64,000 nt of DNA from contig JADNRZ010000002.1 in assembly GCA_015501605.1 (NCBI GenBank), positions 1 through 64,000 of the forward strand, in the 5' to 3' direction. The DNA is from Panaeolus papilionaceus. Taxonomy: Eukaryota; Basidiomycota; Agaricomycetes; Agaricales. This document shows, piece by piece, positions 10,261 through 21,374 of this stretch. Each line of letters opens with the position of its first letter. The first letter of the stretch is position 1. Made by a program: the position numbers and the translations under genes. Below the pieces are notes generated by a model. That model ran no database searches. It was not told the origin of the DNA and saw only the letters and a list, made by a program, of their open reading frames with translations.

Positions 10261-12439
10261 TATATGCCAAATGGTTTGATCAAAGTTCACGAGCTCATTG
10301 TTGAGCTCCATGAGAGATTGAGGTTAGACTTCCAAGCTCACAAAGTTAGGTGCTTCGTAGTTCTAAAGGATGGAAACGAGGTGATGAACCTGCCGAACGA
10401 GAGGAGCATCAAGTCACCGCGCGATCCACTACACTGAAGTTCCCATCCCTAAACACCCTGTCTTCATTCGTCATCAACCCACCCCTTCTGCAACATCGCC
10501 TGAATTTCACGATCTCTCCTGTTAAGAACGATTCTCCATTCCTGAGCCTCTCACCCTGCCATTCATTGTCGTCAGCGACAACGTCTGTTCATTCAGTATG
10601 GTCATTCGTGTTCGCTCGATTTCATGATGGAAACATTAGATGATCATGTCCATCCCTCTTCAAGCATGCTTGATCACACTCTTCATGCCATTACTGTCCC
10701 GGCGAGCATCCACCACCTCTTTCTCATCCCATCGTCGTCAGTGAGACCTTCCCGCTCCCTTTCTGCTTACTTTGAATGATCCTGGACGCAGGACAGGATC
10801 AACTTTTTTGTGTCACGTGAGCGTGCAGCACTTCACAACCATCGCGCGTCTCGTCTCTCTACCTTTACTATCACCTCTCCGTATGCCCGAGCATCGTTTC
10901 GGTGCTCTATTCTTTCATTTATTTATTCTTATTTTTATCCCACCCACCCTACAAGTGCTAGAAACCGTTCATCCATGGACTTCTGATTTATCAACTCGAA
11001 GGCAGCAAAGACTTATCACAGGTATAAGATAAGGGCAGTGACGGTGAACAGAAGCATTTGATCAACATGATCAAATCTCTCCTACATTTTCAATATCACG
11101 ACTGCATAGTGAAACGACAACTAATTTTTATCTGAGTTTCCGCCGTGCGTATTGTCAGAGCATATTATCTAAACAGATCTGTCTGTCCTTCAGGTGCCTT
11201 CTATGGCTTAATGATGTTATCCAATTTCCGCGCGGTAATTTTCCTGTACTAACACGTTACACGATATTTAAAAGGATGTCCTTTATCTGACAAGGCTGTT
11301 TCCAATTTATTTACAATTCTCGCCATTTTTCTACCATAGCCAGGTTTGACGGATGGTAGGTTAGAGAGCCGACTGGACTTGGTCTTGGGGGTGCATCTGT
11401 CCTCGTCCACTGTAAAACCATATAGGGCGGGAAAACTGACTGGTAGGGTTTCGAGGCTCAAAATTATGACCCATAGAGTCAAGAATTACGTGGCCGGGGG
11501 ATTAGGGTGGGATTAGCCAAGGGAATAATCCGCCCCGTAGGTGAAGAGTAATCTTAGTTAAACATGAGGGGTAGTGTATAGTACAAAACCTGGCCCCGGG
11601 CGGGAATTTCGCCCTCGTAACTTCTCCAAGTTCACGGTCCGTTGACTTGAAAATATTTCTAAGTCAAATGTTACGACACACAGCATGTGACTTAGGGTTC
11701 AACCCCATTTATGGCAACTTCGACGAACTGTCTTCCCAAGTTTCTCTGTCATTCACCACCACCATCCTCACACTTCATCTTCAATGTAGTTAACCGCTCC
11801 TGTTCAGCTGTTCACTTTTCAGTTCATTGTCTATCTACTCATCTGTAAGTCTTCCTTCAAATCTTAATACACGCACAACTCTCATAATCCATTGAACTCT
11901 TCAAGTATCAAGCTCCTTTTTCAGGCCGATGTGGAGGATCCCATTCAGTGCCGGGTGTGCCTATGGTTTAATGCCTCTATAGGCTCTGCAGTAAGTCCTT
12001 GGTTCTCTGCCCCAATTACATCCATTCTCAACGTATCATGAAAGTATGATCATATCCCATTTTCCGGACATGGTATGTCATGATCTTATATTTTATGTGT
12101 AAACTACATTAAGTACATATATATATCATGTATGGTTATATCAGCCACCTGCTGTGATGAATAATATATTCAATTATAGTTCCTATTGATGTGTGGTGCA
12201 AGGATAAATCCCCTCCCCTGCCCTACAAAGCGCAAATTATTCACGGGGTTGGAAATTTATGAGTTAGGGAATTCTGCTCTTACGGGTCGCTTATGGGGCT
12301 GCGATTGTTCAATTTGTCGTCAGATTTCCCGACCTTTCGCATAGATGGGGGTGTGGATACCTGGCTTTGCTGAAATAGCGGAATCTACGACCCCTGGGCA
12401 CATGTTTCCCTCCACCTCTTCGAGCATCACTTGCCCTAA
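10261..12439. other. Long gene-free stretch
   Basis: No feature is supported beyond short chance frames. The first part (10261-10330) is similar to 14902-14990 and is the 3' end of unit B. The region 11240-11700 has no recognisable repeats, and 12040-12180 is AT-rich. This could be an old, unrecognisable element. Confidence 0.4.
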
Positions 12440-12499
12440 ATACACGGCTCCTTCAGAGCCGGGTTTTCTGGCACCTAGGGTCTCACAGTGCATGGGGGT

Positions 12500-13205
12500 C
12501 CAATACATCGGGGGGTGGTTAGGAATCTTGTTGAGGTTCTCAAATTTTCCGCTCCTACTCCTAATGCGAAGGCTCTCAGTGTGAGACATTTCCCATCCCT
12601 CAAACGCGTCGATCTGTCCATTGACGCGGATAAACCGCGGACTAAGGAACTCCTGAACTCGTCCTGAGATGACAAATTACAGTTTCTTCAAATGCAGGTT
12701 TAGATGCCTATATGACTGTCATAACATATAGAAGCGCTCTGATCGATAAAAATCCCCAACTTCCTAGTCTCGCACTTTAGATGTTAGTGACTAAGCTCGC
12801 GTTTAAATGTCGTCATTGGTTCATACTATCCTCTCCAGAATTGCACTTGATTTGTGATATCTGACTCGGCTTACGGATTGTAAAGTGCATACTGATATAC
12901 ACTTATGTGGTGCATCGAGAGCGTTCTGACGACGGCAACAGCAACGGATTTACAGTCGTGATACGGTCCAATTGATTCCTCGTGCATGTACGGAGAGAAG
13001 CAGCTACACCCCTAAAAATAGACCACCAATCCGCGAGCGCTGGGAAGCAACTTTGATCCCCGCGTCGCTCAAGTCAGTCATACGCATGCTTATAGGAATT
13101 CAAATTCGAAAGAGAATCCTCTTCGTAAGTTCATTGTCTTCAGCACATGATTCATTCGGAATGTTCGGCGAGGATCTTGATGCCAACGATATAAATATAG
13201 TTTGA
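12500..13205 (+). pseudogene. F-box/LRR-like remnant in unit C
   Basis: Counterpart of 7843-8526. The LRR-like piece is interrupted here, and the 77-codon frame (12972-13205) stays open and ends in DINIV-stop as in copies A and B. Function, if any, is unknown. Confidence 0.3.
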
Positions 13206-14168
13206 TACAGTCAGATGAATGAATGCTCGAAGAATTTATGATGGCGATCTGCCGTAGGGAATACCACGGCTCTATTTTAAGATGGAGACCTTGTTCTTCG
13301 AAAGCTATGTAAATCCAAGAATATTCATCCATGTATTAACCTTCCCGCATGCCCCATGTTATGTGCTTTGTTAATTGTCTTGCTCTGCGGCTATTGCTCG
13401 TGACCATATTTTAACACAAAGCTTGCCCGTGAACGACGTGTGGTTCACCCGCAGTCAGTAAGAAGCCTCGAATGCCGAACTTCGATACACGCTCCGATGA
13501 TGTAGGCATATGCCATACACTGCGCATCCGGATCGCAGGACTTCCCCACCCACAGTGAGCTTCGAATTATTGGAGGAGCAAGGAAAGGGGTGAAATGTAA
13601 TAACCTTATGTCATTATCGTGCTCGGTGTAGATAGCATACATACTCATCCTGCCGGGAATCAAGACAGCAATGCATGATATGGTGGAATACTGTAGCCGT
13701 CTACAGACGGGAATAAGCGCTCCACAAGTTACCACGATGATCGCTCAAAGGTCAGTGAACCAGGTGGTGCAGAAGCATAGAAAGGGTGGTTATCGGATCT
13801 GATGCGCGATTACAGAAATACCGCTACTTTTTTGGGTACGAGTATGGGTGCTGATTTGCATGGTGGAGCGTTCTCAATATGTTCGGGTTCGCTGCGGAGT
13901 GGTTATTGCAAGGTAAAAATAACTCAACACGACAGCTGACTTTGTTTTTCTTTTTTTGTGTGCGAATTTTGGGGATTTAACGTGCATAACTCCAAGTTCA
14001 CTCAGAAGCAATGTTGATTCAATTCAATATTCAAGTTCTCCACATTAAACGTTCGTGATCGCATCAAGTCAAGCGCTCGTCCTGACCAAGCCCGTTGGCC
14101 GTGCCGATTATTTGATTTTTTAGAGGTAAACTACCATGGTCACAGAACCTGTAGACTGTTAGAAAACG

Positions 14169-14176
14169 TATAAATA
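14169..14176 (+). promoter_or_regulatory. TATA box of secreted-protein gene C
   Basis: TATAAATA is conserved in position and context with copies A and B. Confidence 0.65.
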
Positions 14177-14330
14177 CCAGTCCATCTAGAGGTACTGATT
14201 CAGCAACTTAGCTTCTCTTCTCAGTAGCAATCAGGTTAGCATCGAGGTTCTTCATGCCTCTCCCCCGTCATACTGTTGTATCACCTCCAACTAATCTGTA
14301 TTTTCCTCATTCTTTCAGACAACAGTTACC

Positions 14331-14711
14331 ATGCAATTCAAACTTGCCACCCTCATCGCCGCCGCTCTTGTTTCCGCCTCTCCGGCAATGGCAGCCACTG
14401 TTCAATGGTTCGCAGGTGCTGACTGTACCGGCGCGCTCGTTGCCACTAGCAACAATGCACAAACTGTCTCATGCATCTGGCTTACGAATGGCGGTTCCGT
14501 CAGGTCAATCGGTTACTCCGGCACCAGTTCTATCCAGTTCTTCGTTTCTGGCGGTCAGCACGATCGTTGCAGCAATGGGTCGCAATTGACCCGTTCTGGC
14601 TCTGGGTGTGCAACTGCCCCCTCTGGGTAAGCTATCTGGCTGCACAATGATTGATACGACGGACTAATGATTAATTGTAGTGTCAACTGGGAGAGCGTCT
14701 CCGTTCGCTAA
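14331..14711 (+). CDS. Small secreted Cys-containing protein, copy C (108 aa)
   Basis: Exons 14331-14626 and 14681-14711. The predicted protein is identical to copy B. The nucleotide sequence differs at a few sites, mostly silent (for example TGTATC versus TGCATC for Cys-Ile). It has the signal peptide, four cysteines and VNWESVSVR tail seen in the other two copies. This suggests either very recent duplication or continuing selection or gene conversion on the protein. The family is not named with confidence. Confidence 0.85.
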
Positions 14712-15029
14712 GTATTCAGCGCAGTAACCACAGATGCCTTGATACATAAATCACCGAGTAACGCAGCGTGTACTATGTGCTTGTAAAGACTCAAAGGACT
14801 TATAAATTGAATAAACCTGTTTCGTATGAGCTGTTTACCTCTCAGAACTCGGAGTTTTTGGAATAACCCAGACACCTTTTGCCGTCTCTTTAATTTGACT
14901 GATATGTTACATTTCTATGCCCAATGGTTTGATCAACGTTCTCGTGCTCATTTTTGAGCTCCAATTGGGTGATGGGTTGAGGTTAGACCCCCAAGCTCCC
15001 ATCCTCGTGCAATGTCTAGACCTGCTAGA

Positions 15030-15423
15030 GCTCAATAGCAAAGTCACCTTTTCCCGCCTCAACCTCACAAACGATCAAACTTTATTGTGACAAGGAAGCT
15101 TACCATTCCACAAACTCAAATTAGCATACTTTGACTCGTTTGAGAGCACAATCTGGGATTTCGTATTCCACGCTGCAGAGGAGTGCGGTGTCGCTGCGTA
15201 TACTGCGCTCAGAAGCTTGATTACCAGGAGCAAAGGCCCCGTTCACAGCATAGCGGCAGGGGATGATAGAACACTGCCGCTCTGGCGCCTCGTCAAACAC
15301 GTTTCGTGCCTCGAAGAACTCTCTGTAAAAGGCAACCCAGCATACTGGTGCGGCAGGTCTTTGGGGGCATTGAGATGGGGACGTAAAATGGCTTTTCGCG
15401 AGCTTTGCCCTTCTTTCGTGTGA
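15030..15423 (+). pseudogene. F-box/LRR-like fragment
   Basis: A frame reads through LDLLELNSKVTFSRLNL and, after a stop near 15090, continues with LVKHVSCLEELSVKGN and further to a stop at 15423. The leucine spacing resembles the LRR part of basidiomycete F-box proteins. The upstream in-frame stop and lack of an F-box make it a fragment. Confidence 0.35.
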
Positions 15424-16487
15424 TTTTCATGGAGGGTACTAATAATGTGTGGAGGTGGAAATTATATATGGGGTTGTAGTATCACATTTTGCTACTGTAT
15501 TATACAACGTCAGGCTGGCGTTGCGCTATTTATTATCGCATGGCCCGATCACGATGGTGACCACAACGGTCAAAGCGCCAGCGCTCTGTGGTCATTTCAA
15601 GGTCAATTGATAAACTCAGCAATCCATCAGTGGCAGTACGATAAGATAAGATGTCGATCATGTTGTGTTGTCACGCTGTTCTAAATTTAAACCCCGATCA
15701 GGTGACGTCATGTTGGTTTTTGGCATCTCGAACCACACTTGAACAGCTCACATCGTTCTCATCCTTCACGACCTCCACGACCCCATCCTCTTCTCCGACT
15801 CTTCACGATTGTTAGACGTTGTACGATTGAAATTGTGAGTATTTTTTCCATACTTATGGGGAATTCGGGTGCTGGAGAGCAGAGATGAGATGAGTGGCGT
15901 GCAGATGGTATGGGTATACGGGGAAATAATTGGGAAATGAATTTCGTTGGGTGGGCTGCGGGACATGAGGCAGAGGGTCGTCTTCTCTAGCAACCTTCTC
16001 TATCATCTCCTACTATGAGCCACTCAATGACATCGTTGAGCTGACCACTTGACACAGACCCACGGCTCTGCATCCATCCAAAGACCTCACACTCAAACTT
16101 TCATCGGCTTGATTACGCGTCGCCGAAGTTCTACATTTTGATTCTGAAAAGCTGTAAGACAATTCGTACTCACAACATTCCATCATTTTGAGTCATTTAT
16201 TGTCTCTTTTTATTCCACATTCTTGTCTCGTCTTGCCTTCCCTTGGACCTATCTTCGCGTTTCGTTCTCTGTATCTCTTCTGTCTCTTACCACCATCTTC
16301 ACCTTCATCTTCTTCAAGCAGTCTAGAGTTCTGTCAAGGCTGTAACTTTCTTTCACTCGCTTTGTCTCTTATTCTTGTTCATCTGCTTCTCTCGTCCTTC
16401 TCAACCGCAACAATTCATATTGACACGGCCTTGGCAGCCCGAACACACCCACATCGTTTAAATTCCAACCTCTAGAAATCCATCACT
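15424..16487. other. Intergenic; upstream region of the MARVEL gene
   Basis: No gene seen. The last 300 bases are T/C-rich (TTCATCTTCTTCAAGCAG and similar), typical of promoters and 5' leaders of highly expressed basidiomycete genes, and lead to the MARVEL start codon. Confidence 0.5.
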
Positions 16488-17502
16488 ATGGGTATGGACG
16501 CTATGACACGCAAAGTGCACCCAAGTACGTCTCACGCCTCATCTCTACCATGATCCGTCGCTGATAAGCATGACTATGCACAGTTCTCCTGGGTCTCATC
16601 CTCCTGTTCTCCATCATCGACGTACGTCTCACTTGGTTTAATCATTCCATGCCGTCTTCACACTCACTACTCGCACCAACAGATGTGTATTTCCGCGTGG
16701 ATAACGGCGAAATACAACGCCAACCACAATAACCCCGACTCTGGTATTCGTGCCCGTGTGCGCTTCGCCGTCTTCACTTCGGTGTGGAGTATCGTTATCA
16801 CCACTATCTTACTCGTCGCATTCCTCTTTATGCCTGCCAACGGCCTTGCTAGCGTCGGAAGCCAGTTTGTCTTGTGCGTATACATCTCCCTTTGGACTCA
16901 TCTTTTTTTTTTTCTTTTTTTTTTTGCGTTTACTGATGTCTGAATGAATTATGGAATATTATAGGCTAATGATTACCTGGATCCTATGGCTCGCCGTTGC
17001 TGCGTCTATTACCCAGACGTTAGGTGGTGCGCTTGATTGTACCACTGAAGAAAAGTTTGTGTATTGTGGGCAGTTAAATGCGCTTCAGGGGTTTAATTGG
17101 TTGATTTGGTGAGTATATGCGTCTTGGTTTTTTTGATTCGTCCATCGTGCCACCCCTTTTATTTTTGTGGAGTGCTGGGTGTATGCGCATCACTATCTTC
17201 ATTGTCGGGTCTGGAAATGGGACACTCTTTGTGCATATACGTCATTTGCCCCTATCCATATCCCATCTATCTGCGTCTTTGGTTTGATCCGCATTATCTC
17301 TTATCATTCCCTTCCTTACGTTCCGTTCTCCCCCTTCACTCCATCCTTCATTGTATCCCACCCGCAATTCAACCTACTAACACGTCATCACTCCAGGGTT
17401 CTCCTCACCTTCATCGTCATCTGGGTTCTCATCCGCGGTATTCAAGCTGCCCGAAGAGGTGAAGGCTTTGGAGGGAGTATGGTTGAGCGTGATACGGTGT
17501 AA
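16488..17502 (+). CDS. MARVEL-domain membrane protein (171 aa)
   Basis: Five exons, 16488-16524, 16584-16621, 16683-16873, 16965-17108 and 17397-17502, give one continuous 171-codon frame with GT..AG introns. The last intron has a clear branch site CTAAC near 17376. The protein has four membrane segments: about residues 13-31, 51-75, 89-110 and 133-153. There are two cysteines in the extracellular loop between segments 3 and 4 (LDCTTEEKFVYCGQL), and the C-terminal tail is short and basic then acidic. Size and topology fit the fungal MARVEL family (Nce102/Fhn1-like), four-span proteins of the plasma membrane or eisosome domains. The intron at 16874-16964 carries a T-rich tract. Surrounding sequence is repeat-rich, but this gene shows no damage. 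Confidence 0.85.
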
Positions 17503-18289
17503 AGCAGCCGATATAGTTTCGTTGTGGAAAGGAAATTTTGGGTGAGTTGCTTTTGGCGTATTTCAATGAGTGTATTCATGGCTTAACGCTCTGCCGGTTA
17601 TGTAGATATCTTTTTCTACTCTCTTCACGATTTCACCACTTATGCGCCCCGCTCTGACGTTACTTATTAATGTTCACCACCACTCCCCTCGCCGATTTGA
17701 CTCACCTCGACCACGACCCCGGTTCACGACTCATGATTACTTTGTTCAATTGTACCCTACCCTACGCTACCTTGCCATTTACTTTGCTTAGTTCTTAGTT
17801 TGTTACTGATTTGAGATTTATGTTGTTGTTCAATTGTGTACTTTGATTTTGCTTTTTGTATTAATGTGGATTTATATTTGCTCTTTTATGTGCGTGTATG
17901 CGAGAGTTCCAATTCAGGCGTAACTTGAGTAAGTAGCAGTGTCTACCGGCGCCCGCTTGATGACGACGCCACGCTCAATGGACAGGTGGTGATCCGGTGT
18001 CGATCTTGGAGGCAGCGCTTGACGGGGTAAAATGGAGATCGGTATCGTGTGGGTTGTTCTAAGTGACTGATTTGAGAGTGAGAGTGGGGATGAGAACGAA
18101 GGTGGCGTAGGGAGCTTGATGGTGAGTGGATGGGGGATGGGTGCGGATGGAGATGATAGGTGTTGTATTACACTACTATAGTGTCGTCCGTTGTAATTCG
18201 CAGAGCGAGTGCGATGTGAGTAGGAAGGCGACTATGGGCCCATGTGGGATGCGTGCATCGTTTTTCATTGGTCGCGAGGTCGTGGGTTG
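17503..18289. other. Intergenic, no gene seen
   Basis: Contains the 3' end region of the MARVEL gene (T-rich, 17503-17900) and then G-rich sequence with no feature recognised. Confidence 0.5.
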
Positions 18290-19445
18290 GGTGTTGATGA
18301 TGAGCGCAACGGTGGGAGGACGAATGGGGAATGAAAACAAATGAGTAATGGGATGGTGAGTCGGAGTGTGATGGTGTAAGGTGAGTGATGAATGAAGAGA
18401 GCTCGTGTACGAGTTCGTGGGGTCCGGAGAGCTGAGGTTTGAAGAGGAAAGAGAAACCGGCGGGCGGCGGTGACTAGGAACGAAAGCCGGCGACGGTGGC
18501 TACGTAGGACGACAAGGAGACGAAGAATAAGCAAGAAACTTAAACCAGATACGGCTGGGAGAGACGACGAGATACGATAGGAAACGAACCAGACGACGGC
18601 TGGTATGAGTGCTAAGACGAAACGAAACAGAAACGAAGCTCAGACACGAAATATGGGAGGTGAGAATGATCCAATTCGTAAAAGCATTTCCCCCTGTGGG
18701 TTGTGTCCACCCTACCTTCACAGGTGTAAATCCTGAATTACACGCCGGCATGAAGGAGGCGATTATACATTGACTGCCTAATGCCACTGGCTCCACAAAA
18801 AAAAAAAAAAAAACAAAAGAAAAAGAATGATCCAATTCCTCGAGGTAAGATAGGATACAAAGATATTGTGACTATAGCTGTGTATCTACAACATGAGAAA
18901 ACGATTGAATAATGATGGAGGTTGATATGCGAAACAAAGAAACAAAAGATGGAACAGGGATTTCTGCGGCAAAAAAAAGTCATCTTCTCGCCATGGAAGA
19001 TTCAAAATCTTCTTTAAAATCCTCTCGGCCCTTTCATTGTCACCCCATATCATCTTCTTTATTTGCTGTCATTTAACTAAGGCTCTGTATATGTTCCTGT
19101 TAAAACTTATTTGCCTTTGTGGAGGTTAGCTAACGCTCGTTATGAATTTTATTATAAAATAATAGCATTTACATTGATTATAAATACCAATAATAATAAT
19201 TCTTAATGATAATACTAATTAATATTAATATTCACACTTGAAAGGACTCTGTGATTGAGTGGCAATCGCATGGCAGATCAATTTTCTTCTCGACGAGGAA
19301 GATTGTAAAGAATACCATAAAGGGGATTCTGAATCTTCCATGGCAAGAAGATGACTTCTTTGCCGCAGTGTGAGCGGCGAGTGTTCGAAAACGTACAAAA
19401 TCGCGAAAACGGAGGTAGATGGGCGCGCGCCTCATCACCGCTATA
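18290..19445 (-). repeat. Dispersed repeat, inverted copy of 46338-47150
   Basis: Reading the minus strand from 19445 gives GATGAGGCGCGCGCCCATCT, CCGTTTTCGCGATTTTGTACG, and then a body with CAACCTCCATCATTATTCAA, CCTACGTAGCCACCGTCG and TCAGCTCTCCGGACCCCACG. The same blocks occur in the same order on the plus strand at 46338-47150. This copy additionally holds an inverted-repeat pair (18971-19010 and 19330-19376, shared core CCATGGAAGATTC) around an AT-rich insert, and a SINE-like insertion at 18678-18824. No coding capacity was recognised. Confidence 0.75.
18678..18824 (+). mobile_element. SINE-like retroposed insertion, 147 bp
   Basis: The insert is flanked by a perfect 14-bp direct repeat GAATGATCCAATTC (18664-18677 and 18825-18838). 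It ends in an A-rich tail (17 or so A, then CAAAAGAAAAA). The homologous repeat at 46.7 kb has a single copy of the target (GATCATTC on its strand) and no insert, so this is an empty/filled pair. These are the marks of target-primed reverse transcription. A weak B-box-like stretch GGTGTAAATCC lies inside, so a tRNA-derived SINE or a retroposed small RNA is possible. The source is not recognised. Confidence 0.75.
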
Positions 19446-19461
19446 CCTGACATGAATTGGC

Positions 19462-19469
19462 TATAAAAG
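19462..19469 (+). promoter_or_regulatory. TATA box of kinase-like gene K1
   Basis: TATAAAAG lies 71 bases upstream of the start. The same block (ATGAATTGGCTATAAAAG) occurs inverted in front of K3, and a variant occurs at 49911 with no gene attached. Confidence 0.65.
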
Positions 19470-19532
19470 CGGCCCATCTTCCTGTGGTATGCAGCATCCG
19501 CTAGACATCATCCTCATACTTGATTTTAAGTT

Positions 19533-20306
19533 ATGGATTCTTCTATAAAGCTCACCATTGCTACGTACGACCCCACAGGCGAACACAAGGTCACCCATAT
19601 TCTCAGTGGTACCGCAGATGGGCTCGGGACTAAAATGCCCGGTGGAGGATCTAACGGGGAGATCTTCTACGACCCCACCAATCCCGAGATCCTCATCAAG
19701 CACTTTTTCAACAACGGCGGACAGACAAACCTCGTTGAGAACGAGGTCCTCACCGAGATTGACGCTCTCAAGGCAGTGAAGCAGGCCGCCGAGCCCTTCA
19801 CGTACAAGTACTACATGGCACCATCGACGAACCCGCGTATCAAGGGTGATCGGCTTTACCATCTGTGGGTGTGGATGAAGAAGATGCCTGGAAAGAAGAT
19901 GCGGGATATTTTGGATGACATTACCGACAAGGCTGAGCGCAAGATCTTCCTGGACAAGGTCAAGCCTCTCGTCATTGCCAAGGGTGTTTACCATACTATC
20001 ACTGACAAGAGGTACCACATGTGAGTATTTGATTCACCTACCTTGCACATCTGGGCAATGCTGAATCATTCGGCTGGATAGGGATATCACTGCTGAGAAT
20101 GTCCTTGTTGTTATGGACGGAGAGACTCCCGAGTCGGTCAACTTCATCGACTGGGGTCTTGTCACGGACGGTGATAGTATTGCAGATCCTGAAGAAGCAC
20201 TTGTACGTTTCCAGTGTTTTATTCTTCACTTGCCGTCTTTCACGAAGCTGATCATCATATTTAGAAAAACCAAGTCGACCCCGCGTTGGAACGATTCTAC
20301 AAGTAG
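19533..20306 (+). CDS. Short kinase-like protein K1, no signal peptide (216 aa)
   Basis: Exons 19533-20020, 20082-20202 and 20265-20306 give 216 residues. Kinase-fold landmarks are present in order. There is a Gly-rich segment (GTADGLGTKMPGGG, about 26-39) and an ILIK lysine (K56). A helix follows with candidate Glu (E71 or E75). The catalytic loop is HMDITAEN (D164, N169) and a metal-binding motif IDWG (D186) follows. The protein ends only 27 residues after D186 with a short exon (...ALERFYK), so the activation segment and most of the C-lobe are missing. IDW also recalls aminoglycoside/choline-kinase-type enzymes, so the fold class is open. K3 is its close inverted copy. With the ATP and metal residues retained it may bind nucleotide. 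Catalysis is uncertain. Confidence 0.75.
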
Positions 20307-21277
20307 ACTGGCAGTCTACCAACAAACATATCATCTTGGCATTTATCAACACTTGGAATTGAGGATTACTTGCTTTGTATTACACTACTTCTCGTAATTG
20401 CATTCTCTTCCTCGTCATTTGACCGTGTTCTTGTGAGTCATAAGCAACAGACCGAATTGAAACCGACCTTCACGGGCTCATCCACCTTCGGGACCTATAC
20501 TCTCCGTGATATTATACATACTTTATACAAGTGCTGACGGAAAATTGAAGAATATTCGTCAATGAGACGGTGTTACGATGCCTGTCGGTTCCCCCGTGTG
20601 TCCCGGCGCATCGTCAGCATCAAATAATTCCACTTCACAACTTCGCCGAACATACATCTTAGTCCACTGATAGTCTATTCAAGGAAATATCAGCCTATTC
20701 AGGGACGGGACAATCAGACCCTGAATTGACCCAAGGAGCTGCCGTGGGTGTTAATGGTCCCAATCATGTCCCCGCGCCTCATCACTCCTGCATCACTCAA
20801 ATACTGTCTAGACCACTCCACTCAACACAGCTTAGATTCAATGAGAGCCTACGAACGGACAGCGCCCAAACGATATTTAATTAAACCCCACCCAACCGTC
20901 AACCCCGTGCCCCCCATGCTACCTGCGTACAACGACTTCACAACCCCACAAAAGTCAAGGGGTCGAAATTCGGTGTTTCCGGTTGACGATGTCTACGGTG
21001 ACGTCTTTCGTACACCTCGCCGACAACATCGTTCTCAACTCGAGGGTCGTCTGGACCGGTGTTTTTCGGTACAGTCACAAAACTGGTCAAGGGCATTTTC
21101 AGTACCCTAATATGCAAAACAACACCGTTTCACATTCGAGTCTCAACCCGTTTCTTCCTTGAAACCCTTTTCAGAGTCACCCAACTCCGTTGACTCGTTC
21201 GCAGTTCTATAACTCGACCACGCATAGTCCCCCTCCTCCTCCTTCAGTCCACTCTCAGCCTCGACGCTCCACGTACA
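20307..21277. other. 3' tail of K1 and non-coding debris
   Basis: 20307-20535 matches the region downstream of K3 in inverse orientation. 20541-20720 matches the inverse of 25310-25499. The junction (AAAATTGAA, 20541-20549) is the uninterrupted version of the site where the 3.2-kb element sits at 25500-28674. From 20740 to 21180 there is sequence weakly similar to 53830-53940, with no gene. Confidence 0.6.
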
Positions 21278-21345
21278 CTGATGAGCCGCGCGCCCATCTA
21301 CCTCCGTTTTCGCGATTTTGTACGTTTTCGGTCACTCGCCGCTCA
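21278..21345 (+). repeat. Partial copy of dispersed repeat; right arm of an inverted pair
   Basis: GATGAGCCGCGCGCCCATCT followed by CCGTTTTCGCGATTTTGTACG is the inverse of 19372-19445. Together the two arms bracket K1 and its tail. This explains how K1 could have been inverted relative to its neighbours. Confidence 0.75.
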
Positions 21346-21374
21346 CGCGCCTATGCACGGCGAACCCAATGGGG

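Larger units (their letters stand above)
12440..14960 (+). repeat. Segmental duplication unit, copy C
   Basis: Third direct copy of the unit. Relative to B it has several small indels, for example loss of about 15 bases at the AAGATACAATCT segment near 13572. After about 14960 it runs into F-box-like sequence that copy B does not retain. Confidence 0.85.

Noticed and set aside
11640..11720. GGGTTCAACCCC as a tRNA T-arm
   Set aside because: No D arm or acceptor partner at the required distance.
19005..19330. AT-rich insert between inverted repeats as a MITE
   Set aside because: The inverted repeats are imperfect and no target duplication or second copy was found, so a transposon call is not supported.
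19558..19779. Second long frame inside K1 exon 1 (and its equivalents in K2-K4)
   Set aside because: An alternative-frame shadow of a compositionally biased exon. The K frame carries the kinase motifs and the conserved splice phases.
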